From the NCBI RefSeq assembly GCF_900156255.1, contig NZ_FTMK01000014.1:36403-100402 (forward strand): DNA of 64,000 nt, in the 5' to 3' direction. Under the pieces are notes generated by a model. It was given only the letters and a program-made list of their open reading frames with translations. It was not told the DNA's origin and did not search any database. This DNA comes from Paracoccus thiocyanatus (GTDB lineage Bacteria; Pseudomonadota; Alphaproteobacteria; Rhodobacterales; Rhodobacteraceae). Each line of letters begins with the position of its first letter. Position 1 is the stretch's first letter. A program made the position numbers and the translations under genes. Below are positions 9,871-17,800 of the stretch, in pieces.

Positions 9871-10800
9871 ATGAAATTCCGTTCGGCATTCGCCGTCCTT
9901 TCGATAACCGTGGCGCTTGCCGCCTGCGGCGAACTGCCCTTCCAGAAGTCCGAGCCCGAGGCTCCTGGCCATTCCGGCCCGCCCAATGTCTCGCCGCTGG
10001 AACAGCCGATCGAAACCGGGGCCGAGGGGAAACCCGTCGCAACGGCCGAATCCAGCACCATGAGCACCGCCATGTTCCGCGCGGCCGGCAACGGCTGGGC
10101 CGTGACCGCCGCGGACAAGACCGCCGTCTATGAACGCAGCGGCGCGCGCTCGGTCGGCGTCACCGTGCGGCGGATGGTCTATGGCGGCGGGGTCGAATTC
10201 ATCGGCCTGATGAACGGTTCGGTCTTTGCGCTGAACATCCAGGCGGCCGAATGCGGCACCGGCAGCGAGAAGACCCGCTTTACCGCGCGGCTGCGCGTCG
10301 GCAGCCAGCGCCTGGAAGGTTGTGCCACGCCCACCGACACGATGCCCAAGGCGCAGGTCCGCGCGTCTTCCGCGACGCCCAAGCCCAAGGCGCAACCCAA
10401 GCCCGCCGCGCCCGTCGAAAAGCCGGCGGCAGCGGCCGAGGATGCGCCGGCCGATACGGCCGCAACGCCCGAAACGACGCCGGCTGAAACCGCGCCCGCG
10501 ACGACTCCGGCGACGACCACCCCGGCGACCACCGCGCCCGAAACGCCCCCGGCAGCCCAGGACACCACCCAGACGCCACCCGGCGACGGGGCTGCCCAGA
10601 GCGGCACCGCGACACCGGGCGCGGCAGACACGGCGCCGGCGGCCGGAACCGGGGCGGCCCAGGCGCCCGCAACCCCGCCCGCCGCGCAAACGCCGGCGAC
10701 CGGCGATGCCGATCCCGCGGCCGGCGCCGGTTCGCAGCCGGCCGATGACGCCCCGGTGCCGGGGTCGGTCCTGCCCCCGCCGCCCGAGGCAAGCGAATAG
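9871..10800 (+). CDS. Lipoprotein with Ala/Pro/Thr-rich C-terminal tail, unknown function
   Basis: 309 residues. The N-terminus is a lipoprotein signal with lipobox LAAC (modified Cys at residue 19), so the protein should be membrane-anchored in the periplasm. Residues about 50-150 form an ordinary folded region (AAGNGWAVTAADKTAVYERSG and RLEGC). From about residue 160 to the end the sequence is low-complexity Ala/Pro/Thr, probably disordered or spanning the cell wall. I do not recognise the folded domain. It lies 91 bases upstream of the YjbH/YjbF-like pair on the same strand and may be co-expressed with it, but it does not resemble YjbE or YjbG. Confidence 0.75.
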   Translation: MKFRSAFAVLSITVALAACGELPFQKSEPEAPGHSGPPNVSPLEQPIETGAEGKPVATAESSTMSTAMFRAAGNGWAVTAADKTAVYERSGARSVGVTVRRMVYGGGVEFIGLMNGSVFALNIQAAECGTGSEKTRFTARLRVGSQRLEGCATPTDTMPKAQVRASSATPKPKAQPKPAAPVEKPAAAAEDAPADTAATPETTPAETAPATTPATTTPATTAPETPPAAQDTTQTPPGDGAAQSGTATPGAADTAPAAGTGAAQAPATPPAAQTPATGDADPAAGAGSQPADDAPVPGSVLPPPPEASE

Positions 10801-10891
10801 TTCCAAGATCCCGGCGGCGCGCGGCACGGTTCGCGCGGCGCCGGTCCACCCGCCGCCGCCCGCCGCGGGCCATGACCTGAAAGGAGCCGCG

Positions 10892-13090
10892 ATGCGCGCC
10901 CATTCGATGCTTACCCGTCGCCTGCTGGCCTCGACCGTGCCGGTTGCGCTGCTTCTGGGTCTCGGCACCAGTCCGGCCCGCACCGACCCGCTGATCGGCG
11001 ATGTGCTCAACAGCTACGGCTTGCCGGGCGGGGTCGAAACGCCCACGGCGGAAATGCTGCCCGACGGCACCCTGGGCGGCACCCTGTCCTATAACGGGCT
11101 GGGGCGACGCCATAACGTCATCTTCCAGTTGCACCCGCGCATCACCACCGCCCTGCGCTATTCGCGGGTCGAGGGGATGAAGGACCATATCGAGGATCTG
11201 GGGAACCATATCTGGGATCGGTCCTTCGACATCCGTTTCCAGGTTCTGGACGAGGCGGGCTGGCGGCCGGCCGTCGCGGTCGGGCTTCAGGACTTCATGG
11301 GCACCGGGGTCTATTCCGGCGAATACATCGTCGCCAGCAAGACCATCACGCCGCGACTGCGCGCCAGCCTGGGCATCGGCTGGGGCCGTCTGGCGGGCGA
11401 ATATCGCCGGCCCGATTCCGATGACGAGGGCGGCAAGCCCAATGTCGATGAATGGTTTTCCGGCAGTCCCAAACCCTTCGGCTCGATCGCTTGGCAGGCC
11501 ACCGACAAGCTGAGCCTGGTCGCCGAATATTCCAGCGACGAATACGTGCCCGAATCCAGGGATGGCCTGGAAGAAGCGCCCGGCAGCCAATTCAACCTGG
11601 GCGCCTATTACACCTTCAACCCGCAATATCAGCTTGGCCTTTACACGCTGGGCGGGGACGTTTTCGGGGCGCAGTTCAGCTTTGCGCTGAACCCGCGCAA
11701 CGCGCCCTTCCCCTCGGGGCTGGAAAAGGCGCCGGCGCCGGTCCGGCCGCGCCCTGCACCCGCCGCCGACCCCGAGGGCTGGTCGGGCGCCTGGTCGGCC
11801 GATCCGACCGCGCAGCCCGCGATCCAGACCGTGCTGAAAGACGCGCTGGCCGACGAAGGCCAGATGCTGGAATCCATGTCGCTATCCGCAAACCGGGCCG
11901 AGGTCCGTATCCGCAACACCCGCTATATCCAGCATTCGGAAGCAGTCGGCCGCACCGCCCGGCTGATGACCCGCGCCCTGCCGCCTTCGGTCGAGACGCT
12001 GGTCATCACCTCGAACGCCGAGGGCATGGCGACCTCGTCGGTGGTGCTGAAACGCTCGGATGTCGAGCGGCTGGAGAATACCGAGGCCGGCCGGATCGCC
12101 ACAGCCGCTGAACTGGTCGATGCCACGCCGCGGCCGGGCGATCTTGTGCGCACGCCGGGCCTGTTCCCGCGCTTCCGCTGGAACCTTGCCCCCTATCTGG
12201 ACATCGGCCTCTTCGACCCCGAGGATCCGCTGCGCTACGAGGTCGGCGCCGAGGTGAAGGCCAGCTACGAGCTGATGCCGGGCCTGATCCTGTCGGGCAG
12301 CCTGCGCCAGCGCGCCTTTGGGAACATGGACCAAAGCGGCCCCGCCATCCCGCCGGAACTGAATGGCGGTGTCAGGGGCGATCACTACACCGCCGAGGAA
12401 TACGAGGCCGATCCCAGCCTGGAAACCTCTCCCGAAGGGGTTCCGCGCGTACGCTCCGACACCCGGATGTATACCGGCCGGACCTCGCCCACGATCCCCG
12501 AACTGACCCTGGCCTGGTATGCCCAGCCCACCGAACAGGTCTATACCCGCGTGACCGTCGGCCTGCTGGAGCGCGCCTATGGCGGCGTCTCGGGCGAGGT
12601 GCTGTGGAAGCCCGCCAACTCTCCCCTGGCTTTCGGGGCCGAGGTCAACCGGGTGAAGAAGCGCGATTTCGACGATATGTTCGGCTTCCGCGATTACGAG
12701 GTCACGACCGGGCACCTGTCGGCCTATTACGAATTCGCCAACGGCTTCACGGCGCAGCTTGATGTCGGCAAGTATCTGGCCGGCGACAAGGGCGCGACCG
12801 TGACCCTGACGCGGGAATTCGCCAATGGCTGGCGCGTGGGCGCCTTTGCCACCAAGACCGACATGAGCGACGAGGAATTCGGCAACGGTTCCTTTGACAA
12901 GGGCATCACCATCTCGCTGCCGATCACCTGGGCGGCGGGGACACCGACGCGCGACCGCGCCGGTTCGACCCTGCGGTCGCTGTCACGTGACGGCGGGGCG
13001 CGGGTGGACGTCAGCGGCCGGCTTTACGACAAGGTCCGCGACGCGCAATCGGTCAAACTTTACCAAGGTTGGGGGAGGTTCTGGCGATGA
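10892..13090 (+). CDS. YjbH-family outer-membrane/exopolysaccharide-associated protein
   Basis: 732 residues with a signal peptide (RRLLASTVPVALLLGLGTSPARTDP). The start of the mature protein (GDVLNSYGLPGGVETPTAEMLPDGTL) and the repeated aromatic beta-strand pattern across the chain match the YjbH/YbjH family. That family is predicted to form an outer-membrane beta-barrel linked to secretion of an extracellular polysaccharide. A strong AAGGAG site lies six bases before the ATG at 10892. The stop overlaps the next start by ATGA, so the YjbF-like lipoprotein is translationally coupled. A longer open frame reaching upstream to 10322 is the shifted reading of the preceding lipoprotein gene. Confidence 0.82.
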   Translation: MRAHSMLTRRLLASTVPVALLLGLGTSPARTDPLIGDVLNSYGLPGGVETPTAEMLPDGTLGGTLSYNGLGRRHNVIFQLHPRITTALRYSRVEGMKDHIEDLGNHIWDRSFDIRFQVLDEAGWRPAVAVGLQDFMGTGVYSGEYIVASKTITPRLRASLGIGWGRLAGEYRRPDSDDEGGKPNVDEWFSGSPKPFGSIAWQATDKLSLVAEYSSDEYVPESRDGLEEAPGSQFNLGAYYTFNPQYQLGLYTLGGDVFGAQFSFALNPRNAPFPSGLEKAPAPVRPRPAPAADPEGWSGAWSADPTAQPAIQTVLKDALADEGQMLESMSLSANRAEVRIRNTRYIQHSEAVGRTARLMTRALPPSVETLVITSNAEGMATSSVVLKRSDVERLENTEAGRIATAAELVDATPRPGDLVRTPGLFPRFRWNLAPYLDIGLFDPEDPLRYEVGAEVKASYELMPGLILSGSLRQRAFGNMDQSGPAIPPELNGGVRGDHYTAEEYEADPSLETSPEGVPRVRSDTRMYTGRTSPTIPELTLAWYAQPTEQVYTRVTVGLLERAYGGVSGEVLWKPANSPLAFGAEVNRVKKRDFDDMFGFRDYEVTTGHLSAYYEFANGFTAQLDVGKYLAGDKGATVTLTREFANGWRVGAFATKTDMSDEEFGNGSFDKGITISLPITWAAGTPTRDRAGSTLRSLSRDGGARVDVSGRLYDKVRDAQSVKLYQGWGRFWR

Positions 13091-13755
13091 CCACGACCCG
13101 CATTCACCGGGCGGCCCTGTCGACGCTGCTGATCGCGGGCCTGGCCGCCTGCGGCAACCAGGATGGCGGCCAGGACGCGAACCCGCTGCTGATCGCCGCC
13201 CGGACCGCCGCGGGCGGCGTGTCCGCCATGCGCGGCGACAAGGCGGCCCAGGCCCAGGCCCCCGCCCGCACGCCCGAGCAGATGGCGGCCGAGGCGCTGC
13301 GCGTCAACCCGGCGCCGCTGGTCATGGTCGGCTTTGAATCGCTGGGCCGGACGCAGGTCATGGCGATGACCGGGCAGAACGGCGCCATGCGCACCTATAT
13401 GGCGCCCTCGAAAGAGGCGCTGATCCTGCGCGACGGCATGGTGGTCGGCACGCGCGGCCTGGGCCACGACCTGTCCGTGGCCGAGCCGGGAACCGAGGCG
13501 CTGATCCGGGCCGGCCGCTCGGGCACGGCCCGGCGCGTCATGCGCTATTACAGCGGCGACGGGCTGGAACGGCCGCTAAGCTTCGATTGCACCGTTGGAC
13601 CGGGACCCAAGCCGGGCGTGGTGCTGGAAAGCTGCGAAGGCCATGGCGCACGCTTCCAAAACAGCTTCATGCCGCAGGGCGGCCACCTGCCGGTGTCGCG
13701 GCAATGGGCCGGGCCGAAACTGGGCTATGTCACCATCCAGGTGCTGCGCCCCTGA
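13087..13755 (+). CDS. YjbF/GfcB-family lipoprotein
   Basis: 222-residue lipoprotein with signal and lipobox LAAC (STLLIAGLAACGNQ). The body (MVGFESLGRTQVMAMTGQNGAMRTYMAPSKEALILRDG followed by a Cys-containing domain) fits the YjbF/GfcB family of group-4-capsule and Yjb exopolysaccharide loci. The start at 13087 overlaps the YjbH-like stop by ATGA; an in-frame ATG at 13069 lies inside the upstream gene and would precede the signal peptide by six residues. A bidirectional terminator follows at 13779. The two genes probably act together in export of an envelope polymer; the product is unknown. Confidence 0.8.
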   Translation: MTTTRIHRAALSTLLIAGLAACGNQDGGQDANPLLIAARTAAGGVSAMRGDKAAQAQAPARTPEQMAAEALRVNPAPLVMVGFESLGRTQVMAMTGQNGAMRTYMAPSKEALILRDGMVVGTRGLGHDLSVAEPGTEALIRAGRSGTARRVMRYYSGDGLERPLSFDCTVGPGPKPGVVLESCEGHGARFQNSFMPQGGHLPVSRQWAGPKLGYVTIQVLRP

Positions 13756-13778
13756 CACGCGCCGCACCAGGCGACAGC

Positions 13779-13806
13779 AAAAACCGGCCCCCGCGGCCGG
13801 TTTTTT
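13779..13806. terminator. Rho-independent bidirectional terminator
   Basis: AAAACCGGCC-loop-GGCCGGTTTTTT: a GC stem flanked by A-tract and T-tract. It can stop transcription of the YjbH/YjbF pair, and also leftward readthrough. Confidence 0.85.
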
Positions 13807-13846
13807 CATGTCCGCAGCCGCCATGGCAGCACCGGGACCGGACATG

Positions 13847-13875
13847 AAAAAAGGGCTGGCCATGGGCCAGCCCTT
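13847..13875 (-). terminator. Rho-independent terminator of the small anchored protein gene
   Basis: Read on the minus strand: an 11-bp stem AAGGGCTGGCC/GGCCAGCCCTT with a three-base loop, followed by a T-tract. It lies 35 bases past the stop at 13910. Confidence 0.85.
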
Positions 13876-13909
13876 CCAGACTTTGCGGAACCGAGGTTCC
13901 GTTCAGCAA

Positions 13910-14113
13910 TCAGTGGTCGTCGTCGTCCGAAGCCACGGCGGCGATGACGCCCAGCAGCAGAAGCGCCGGAACGACGAGGCCAGCGTTGGTCGATGCGGGC
14001 TTCTCGTCCACGACAACCGGCTCGACTTCGACGACCGGGGCGACATAGCCACCAGCAAGAGCGGTCGAAGCCGACAGGCCCAAGGCCAGGGCGAAGGTAG
14101 CGAATTTGGTCAT
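13910..14113 (-). CDS. Small secreted or membrane-anchored protein with acidic tail, unknown function
   Basis: 67 residues. Signal peptide MTKFATFALALGLSASTALAGG, then a Pro/Val/Glu-rich linker, a single hydrophobic helix (AGLVVPALLLLGVIAAVA) and a short charged end SDDDDH. The ATG at 14113 was chosen because GGAG lies seven bases upstream; the ATG at 14119 would have the site directly against it. The gene is monocistronic, with its own strong terminator and a 214-base leader region. Similar tiny proteins are common in Rhodobacterales, from memory, but their role is not known to me. The small size and clean transcription unit suggest high expression. Confidence 0.75.
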   Translation of the reverse strand: MTKFATFALALGLSASTALAGGYVAPVVEVEPVVVDEKPASTNAGLVVPALLLLGVIAAVASDDDDH

Positions 14114-14327
14114 GATCATGCTCCGTTCAGTACTTTGACGGCTGCCGTCACCGGCAACATCGCTGTGACAGTCGCACAATCCCAAGGGCTTGGAAAGCGG
14201 TCTTGATCGGTCGGTCCCGCGGGGTCGATGCAACTGTTGCATAATAGCCAACACCCCCGCCACTAGGCGATTTGCCGCCAGCGCACCAGCGAAAACCCGC
14301 AAGCTTTCGCCGGTTTCGCCAAGCGGG

Positions 14328-15110
14328 TCATCTGCGGCAAACCATTAACGTGAAAGCATAAATTCCCGCGGATATCACGACGATCGACGGGCCGGCCGGC
14401 GTATCCAGCCAAAGGCTGGCCGAAAGCCCGCCCAGAACCGAAAGCGCACCGATCAAAGTGGCGGAACCGGCCATCCGTTCGGGCGTTGCAGAGAATCCGC
14501 GCGCCGCCGCAGCGGGGATGATCAGCATGGCCGAGATCAGCAGCGCCCCCACCAGACGAATCGCAATCGCCACCACCAGGGCCAGCGCCAGCGACAGGAT
14601 CAGCCGTTCGCGCGCCGGGTCGATCCCCGCCGCCATGGCCAGTTCCTCGTTGACCGAGGCGGTCACGAGCCGCTGCCAGCGCCAGATCAGCAGGCCCAGA
14701 ACCGCGGCCGCCCCGGCCCAGATCCAGGCCAGGTCCGCCCGCGTGACCGCCAGGATGTCGCCGAACAGGAACGCGTCCAGCCCCACCCGCAGCGAGGGCA
14801 CGAAGCTGACCCCGACCAGCCCCAGCGCCAGCGCGCTATGGGCCAGCACCCCCAGCACGGTATCCATGGCCTGGCCGCGCGCCGCAAGCTGCGCCACCGC
14901 CAGCGCCATGGCCACCGCCACGGCCAGCGTGCCCAGATAGATCGGCAGCGAGAAGGCAAAGCTTAGCGCCACGCCCAGGATCGCCGCATGGGCGGTCGAA
15001 TCGCCGAAATAGGCCATGCGCCGCCAGACGACAAAGGAACCCAGCGCCCCCGTGGCCAGCACCAGGCCAAGCCCCGCCAGCGCAGCACGGATCAGGAAAT
15101 CGTCAAGCAT
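14328..15110 (-). CDS. znuB: Zinc ABC transporter permease ZnuB
   Basis: 260-residue ABC-3-family integral membrane permease with about eight hydrophobic helices. It imports Zn(II) delivered by ZnuA, powered by ZnuC. Typical segments are RRMAYFGDSTAHAAILGVAL near the N-terminus and the C-terminal LVGALLISAMLIIPAAAARGF. It lies six bases after znuC in the zur-znuC-znuB operon. Manganese permeases belong to the same family, but the Zur regulator and His-rich ZnuA point to zinc. Confidence 0.93.
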   Translation of the reverse strand: MLDDFLIRAALAGLGLVLATGALGSFVVWRRMAYFGDSTAHAAILGVALSFAFSLPIYLGTLAVAVAMALAVAQLAARGQAMDTVLGVLAHSALALGLVGVSFVPSLRVGLDAFLFGDILAVTRADLAWIWAGAAAVLGLLIWRWQRLVTASVNEELAMAAGIDPARERLILSLALALVVAIAIRLVGALLISAMLIIPAAAARGFSATPERMAGSATLIGALSVLGGLSASLWLDTPAGPSIVVISAGIYAFTLMVCRR

Positions 15111-15116
15111 GTGGCC

Positions 15117-15896
15117 TCAATGGTCCTGGACGCAGCGGGGGCCATGGTGGTGGCCCTGTGCGACATGGTCATGGTCGTGGTCGTGGTGATGGCGATAAAG
15201 CGCCAGCGTCCCCTGGGCCTCGGCCCCGAACAGGGCCCGATAGGCGGGGGCGGCGCTGACCACCTGCGGCGTGCCTTCGCAGCAGACATGGCCGTTCAGG
15301 CACACCACCCGGTCCGAGGCGCGCATGACCACCAAAAGGTCGTGGCTGACCATCAGGATTGCGGCCCCCGTCTCGGCCCGCACCTCTTCGATCAGCTTGT
15401 AAAAGGCGACGATGCCGGGCTGGTCCAGCCCCTGCGTCGGCTCGTCCAGCACCAGAAGCTGCGGATCGCCCAGCAGCGCGCGGGCCAGCAGAACCCGCTG
15501 GAACTGCCCGCCCGACAGCGCGGTGATCTGCCGCCCCTCCAGCCCCGGAACGCCGGTCCGCGCCAGGGCCGCCGCAGCATCCGCATTACCGACCCGCCGC
15601 GGCAGCGACAGGAAGCGGCGCACCGTCATCGGCATCGACCGCTCGACATGCACGCGCTGGGGCACATAGCCGATGCGCAGGCCGGGCGCGCGCTCGACCT
15701 GCCCGGAATCCAGCGCCACATGGCCCAGCAGCGCCCGCACCAGCGTCGATTTGCCCGAGCCGTTCGGGCCGACGACGGTGACGATTTCCGCCGGGGCTAT
15801 GTGGAAATCGACATGGCTCAGCACCGGGCGATCCGGCTCGGCATGGCTGACCGTCAGATCGGTGGCGCGAATCAGCGGCGCTGCGGGCGGGGTCAC
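15117..15896 (-). CDS. znuC: Zinc ABC transporter ATP-binding protein ZnuC
   Basis: 259 residues with all ABC motifs: Walker A GPNGSGKST, signature LSGGQFQRV, Walker B LLVLDEPTQ, and the SHD switch. The C-terminus ends in a His/Asp tract (RHHHDHDHDH, then GHHHG), which probably binds zinc on the cytoplasmic side. I chose the GTG at 15896 because it overlaps the zur stop (GTGA), a typical coupled junction; an ATG at 15923 would add nine residues and overlap zur by 31 bases. Expression should follow Zur control from the zur promoter. Confidence 0.92.
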   Translation of the reverse strand: MTPPAAPLIRATDLTVSHAEPDRPVLSHVDFHIAPAEIVTVVGPNGSGKSTLVRALLGHVALDSGQVERAPGLRIGYVPQRVHVERSMPMTVRRFLSLPRRVGNADAAAALARTGVPGLEGRQITALSGGQFQRVLLARALLGDPQLLVLDEPTQGLDQPGIVAFYKLIEEVRAETGAAILMVSHDLLVVMRASDRVVCLNGHVCCEGTPQVVSAAPAYRALFGAEAQGTLALYRHHHDHDHDHVAQGHHHGPRCVQDH

Positions 15897-16384
15897 AGGC
15901 CGGCCTCGGTGCAGCGGGCGCAAAGGCCCAACAGTTCGACCGTCACCCGTTCGGTGCGAAAGCCCGAAGCCCCGGCCAGCCCCTCCAGCGCCGCCCGCAA
16001 TTCGGGCGTTTCAGCCTCGGCCACCTGTTCGCAGCCGCGGCAGATCAGGAAAGCCGGCGAATGCTCGCGCTGGGTCGAAAGACAGGCGGCATAGGCGTTC
16101 AGGCGCTGAACGCGATGCGCAAGCCCCTGTTCCACCAGAAAATCCAGCGCCCGATACGCGACCGGGGGCTGCTTGCCGAAACCTTCGGCCGAAAGCCGCT
16201 CCAGCACCTCATAGGCGCCCATGGCACGGTGCGATTCCAGCAGGATTTCCAGCGCGCGGCGCCGCACCGGGGTCAGGCGCACGCCTTCGGTCCGCGCCTG
16301 TTCCTCGGCGCGGCGCAGCACGGCGGCGGCACAATGGCTGTGATCGTGCTCGTGGAACGGATCGGATGCTATAGGGGCGGTCAT
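15893..16384 (-). CDS. zur: Zinc uptake regulator Zur (Fur family)
   Basis: 163-residue Fur-family repressor. A winged helix is followed by a dimerisation domain with two CxxC pairs (CRGC and CARC) that hold structural zinc. Its N-terminus has a short His-rich stretch (HEHDHSHC). It is the first gene of zur-znuC-znuB and is divergent from znuA. A Zur-like box (16388-16400) sits four bases upstream of its own start, indicating autoregulation. Fur or Mur identity is less likely given the surrounding zinc genes. Confidence 0.92.
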   Translation of the reverse strand: MTAPIASDPFHEHDHSHCAAAVLRRAEEQARTEGVRLTPVRRRALEILLESHRAMGAYEVLERLSAEGFGKQPPVAYRALDFLVEQGLAHRVQRLNAYAACLSTQREHSPAFLICRGCEQVAEAETPELRAALEGLAGASGFRTERVTVELLGLCARCTEAGL

Positions 16385-16387
16385 GAT

Positions 16388-16400
16388 GTTATATCATTAC
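16388..16400. promoter_or_regulatory. Candidate Zur box 1 (zur side)
   Basis: GTTATATCATTAC, an imperfect dyad immediately upstream of the zur start. It resembles the inverse of box 2: 12 of 15 bases match over the extended site. Confidence 0.65.
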
Positions 16401-16408
16401 CTTTCTGC

Positions 16409-16437
16409 TTGACGGGTTACGATATTACATAAATAAA
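16409..16437 (+). promoter_or_regulatory. znuA: Predicted znuA promoter
   Basis: TTGACG (16409-16414), a 17-base spacer and AATAAA (16432-16437), 27 bases before the znuA start. Zur box 2 lies within the spacer, so repressor binding would block polymerase. Confidence 0.55.
16416..16428. promoter_or_regulatory. Candidate Zur box 2 (znuA side)
   Basis: GTTACGATATTAC, an imperfect dyad inside the predicted znuA promoter, 28 bases centre to centre from box 1. Confidence 0.65.
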
Positions 16438-16464
16438 CCTCGCGTTTCTGCAAGAGAGCCCGCC

Positions 16465-17439
16465 ATGATCCGATCTTCTTCTTTCGCCTTTGCCCTGGCC
16501 CTTGGGGCCGCCGCCCTGCCAGCCCATGCCCAGACGCCGCATGTCGTGGCCGATATCCCGGTGATCGGGTCGCTGGTCCAGCAGGTGATGGGCGACCTGG
16601 GCCAGCCCGAGGTCCTGCTGGAAGCCGGCGGCAACGCGCATCACTATCAGTTGCGGCCCAGCCAGGCGCGCAGCCTGCAACAGGCCGGGCTGGTGGTCTG
16701 GGTCGGCCCCGGCCTGTCGCCTTGGCTTGAACGCGCGAATGCCAGCCGCCCGGCCGATGCCGACACCCTGACCCTGCTGGACCTGCCGCAGACGCATCTG
16801 CGCGACTTTGCTGCGCCGGATGCCCAGGCGCACGATCATGACCATGACCATGACCACGAAGCGCATGATCACGACCATGATCACGAAGCCGACCATGGCG
16901 ATCACGGCCATTCCCATGACGGGACGGACCCGCATGCCTGGCTGGACCCGGTGAACGGCCAGGCCTGGCTGGCCGCCATCGCACAGGCCCTGTCGCGGCA
17001 CGATCCCCAGAACGCCGCCACCTATGCCGCCAATGCCGAACGTGCGGCGGCGGAGCTGGCGGCGCTTGACGCCGAACTGGATGCGCGGCTTGAACCGGCG
17101 CGTGGCCAGCGCTTCGTCGTCTTTCATGATGCCTATGGCTATTTCACCGACCATTACCGGCTGACGCCCGCCATCGCGATCAGCCTGGGCGATGCCTCGA
17201 CCCCGTCGGCCGCGCGGCTGCGCGCGATTCGCGAGCAGGTCACGGCCGAGGGCGCCGCCTGCGTCTTTCCCGAGGCCAACCACGATCCCGCGCTGGTCGC
17301 GACCGTGGCCGAGGGCACGGGCATGCGCCAGGGCGCGGCACTTGATCCGGCCGGCAGCACCGCCCAGCCCGGCGCCGGGCTTTATCCGCAGATGCTGCGC
17401 GGCATGGCGGATGCTTTGGTCGATTGCCTGGGCCGTTGA
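16465..17439 (+). CDS. znuA: Zinc ABC transporter periplasmic binding protein ZnuA
   Basis: 324 residues: signal peptide (ALALGAAALPAHAQ), then a cluster A-I metal-binding protein. Zinc-ligand regions include GGNAHHYQLRPSQ near residue 55, DPHAWLDP and FHDAYGYF. A long His/Asp loop (residues about 115-150, HDHDHDHDHEAHDHDHDHE) is typical of zinc rather than manganese binding proteins. It is transcribed alone, divergent from zur-znuCB. A strong terminator follows at 17459. Confidence 0.95.
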   Translation: MIRSSSFAFALALGAAALPAHAQTPHVVADIPVIGSLVQQVMGDLGQPEVLLEAGGNAHHYQLRPSQARSLQQAGLVVWVGPGLSPWLERANASRPADADTLTLLDLPQTHLRDFAAPDAQAHDHDHDHDHEAHDHDHDHEADHGDHGHSHDGTDPHAWLDPVNGQAWLAAIAQALSRHDPQNAATYAANAERAAAELAALDAELDARLEPARGQRFVVFHDAYGYFTDHYRLTPAIAISLGDASTPSAARLRAIREQVTAEGAACVFPEANHDPALVATVAEGTGMRQGAALDPAGSTAQPGAGLYPQMLRGMADALVDCLGR

Positions 17440-17458
17440 TCCGGCGATATCGGCAATC

Positions 17459-17494
17459 GGGGCGGATGCCATTCGGCGTCCGCCCCTGCTTTCT
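17459..17494 (+). terminator. Rho-independent terminator of znuA
   Basis: 12-bp stem GGGGCGGATGCC/GGCGTCCGCCCC with loop ATTC (one G-U pair), followed by TGCTTTCT. Confidence 0.8.
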
Positions 17495-17504
17495 GGGGGT
17501 CCGA

Positions 17505-17520
17505 AATTTTCGCGAAAATT
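17505..17520. promoter_or_regulatory. Perfect 16-bp palindrome upstream of hemP
   Basis: AATTTTCGCGAAAATT, 76 bases before the hemP start. The region is AT-rich for this genome and is followed by a TGACA...TGTCA dyad around 17538. It may be an operator for an iron or heme regulator; which one cannot be told. Confidence 0.5.
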
Positions 17521-17596
17521 CCCGACTATTTTCCTTTGACATGCCCTAGGTATTTTGTCAGGTTACAGTTACCGCGACAGAAACGAGGAACTGGAC

Positions 17597-17773
17597 ATGA
17601 CCGCGATCCGCCCCGCCGAATTCACGCGTCCCGGCGTGACCGCCCTGCAACGACTGCCCGAACATGACGCCGAACTGCTGACCAATGGCGGCAATCAGGC
17701 GCTGATCGTGCTGGGCGAGCAGGTCTATAACCTGCGCATCACCCGCGCAGGCAAGCTGATCCTGACCAAGTAA
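17597..17773 (+). CDS. hemP: Hemin uptake protein HemP
   Basis: 58 residues. The C-terminal half (LLTNGGNQALIVLGEQVYNL followed by RITRAGKLILTK) is the conserved HemP/HmuP signature. HemP is a small cytoplasmic protein, often beside heme receptor genes, that is needed for heme uptake gene expression in some species. The ATG at 17597 was chosen because GAGGA lies seven bases upstream; an ATG-less extension to 17555 adds no conserved sequence. No heme transporter lies next to it here, and the gene is followed by the convergent rluB. Confidence 0.85.
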   Translation: MTAIRPAEFTRPGVTALQRLPEHDAELLTNGGNQALIVLGEQVYNLRITRAGKLILTK

Positions 17774-17780
17774 GGGCGGG

Positions 17781-17800
17781 CGGCGCGCCTAGCCGCGCCG
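17781..17800. terminator. Possible hairpin between hemP and rluB
   Basis: CGGCGCG-N6-CGCGCCG, overlapping the rluB stop codon between convergent genes. No T-tract. Confidence 0.3.

Noticed and set aside
17525..17560. TGACA...TGTCA dyad before hemP considered as an FNR or RirA site
   Set aside because: Spacing does not fit either regulator's known pattern.
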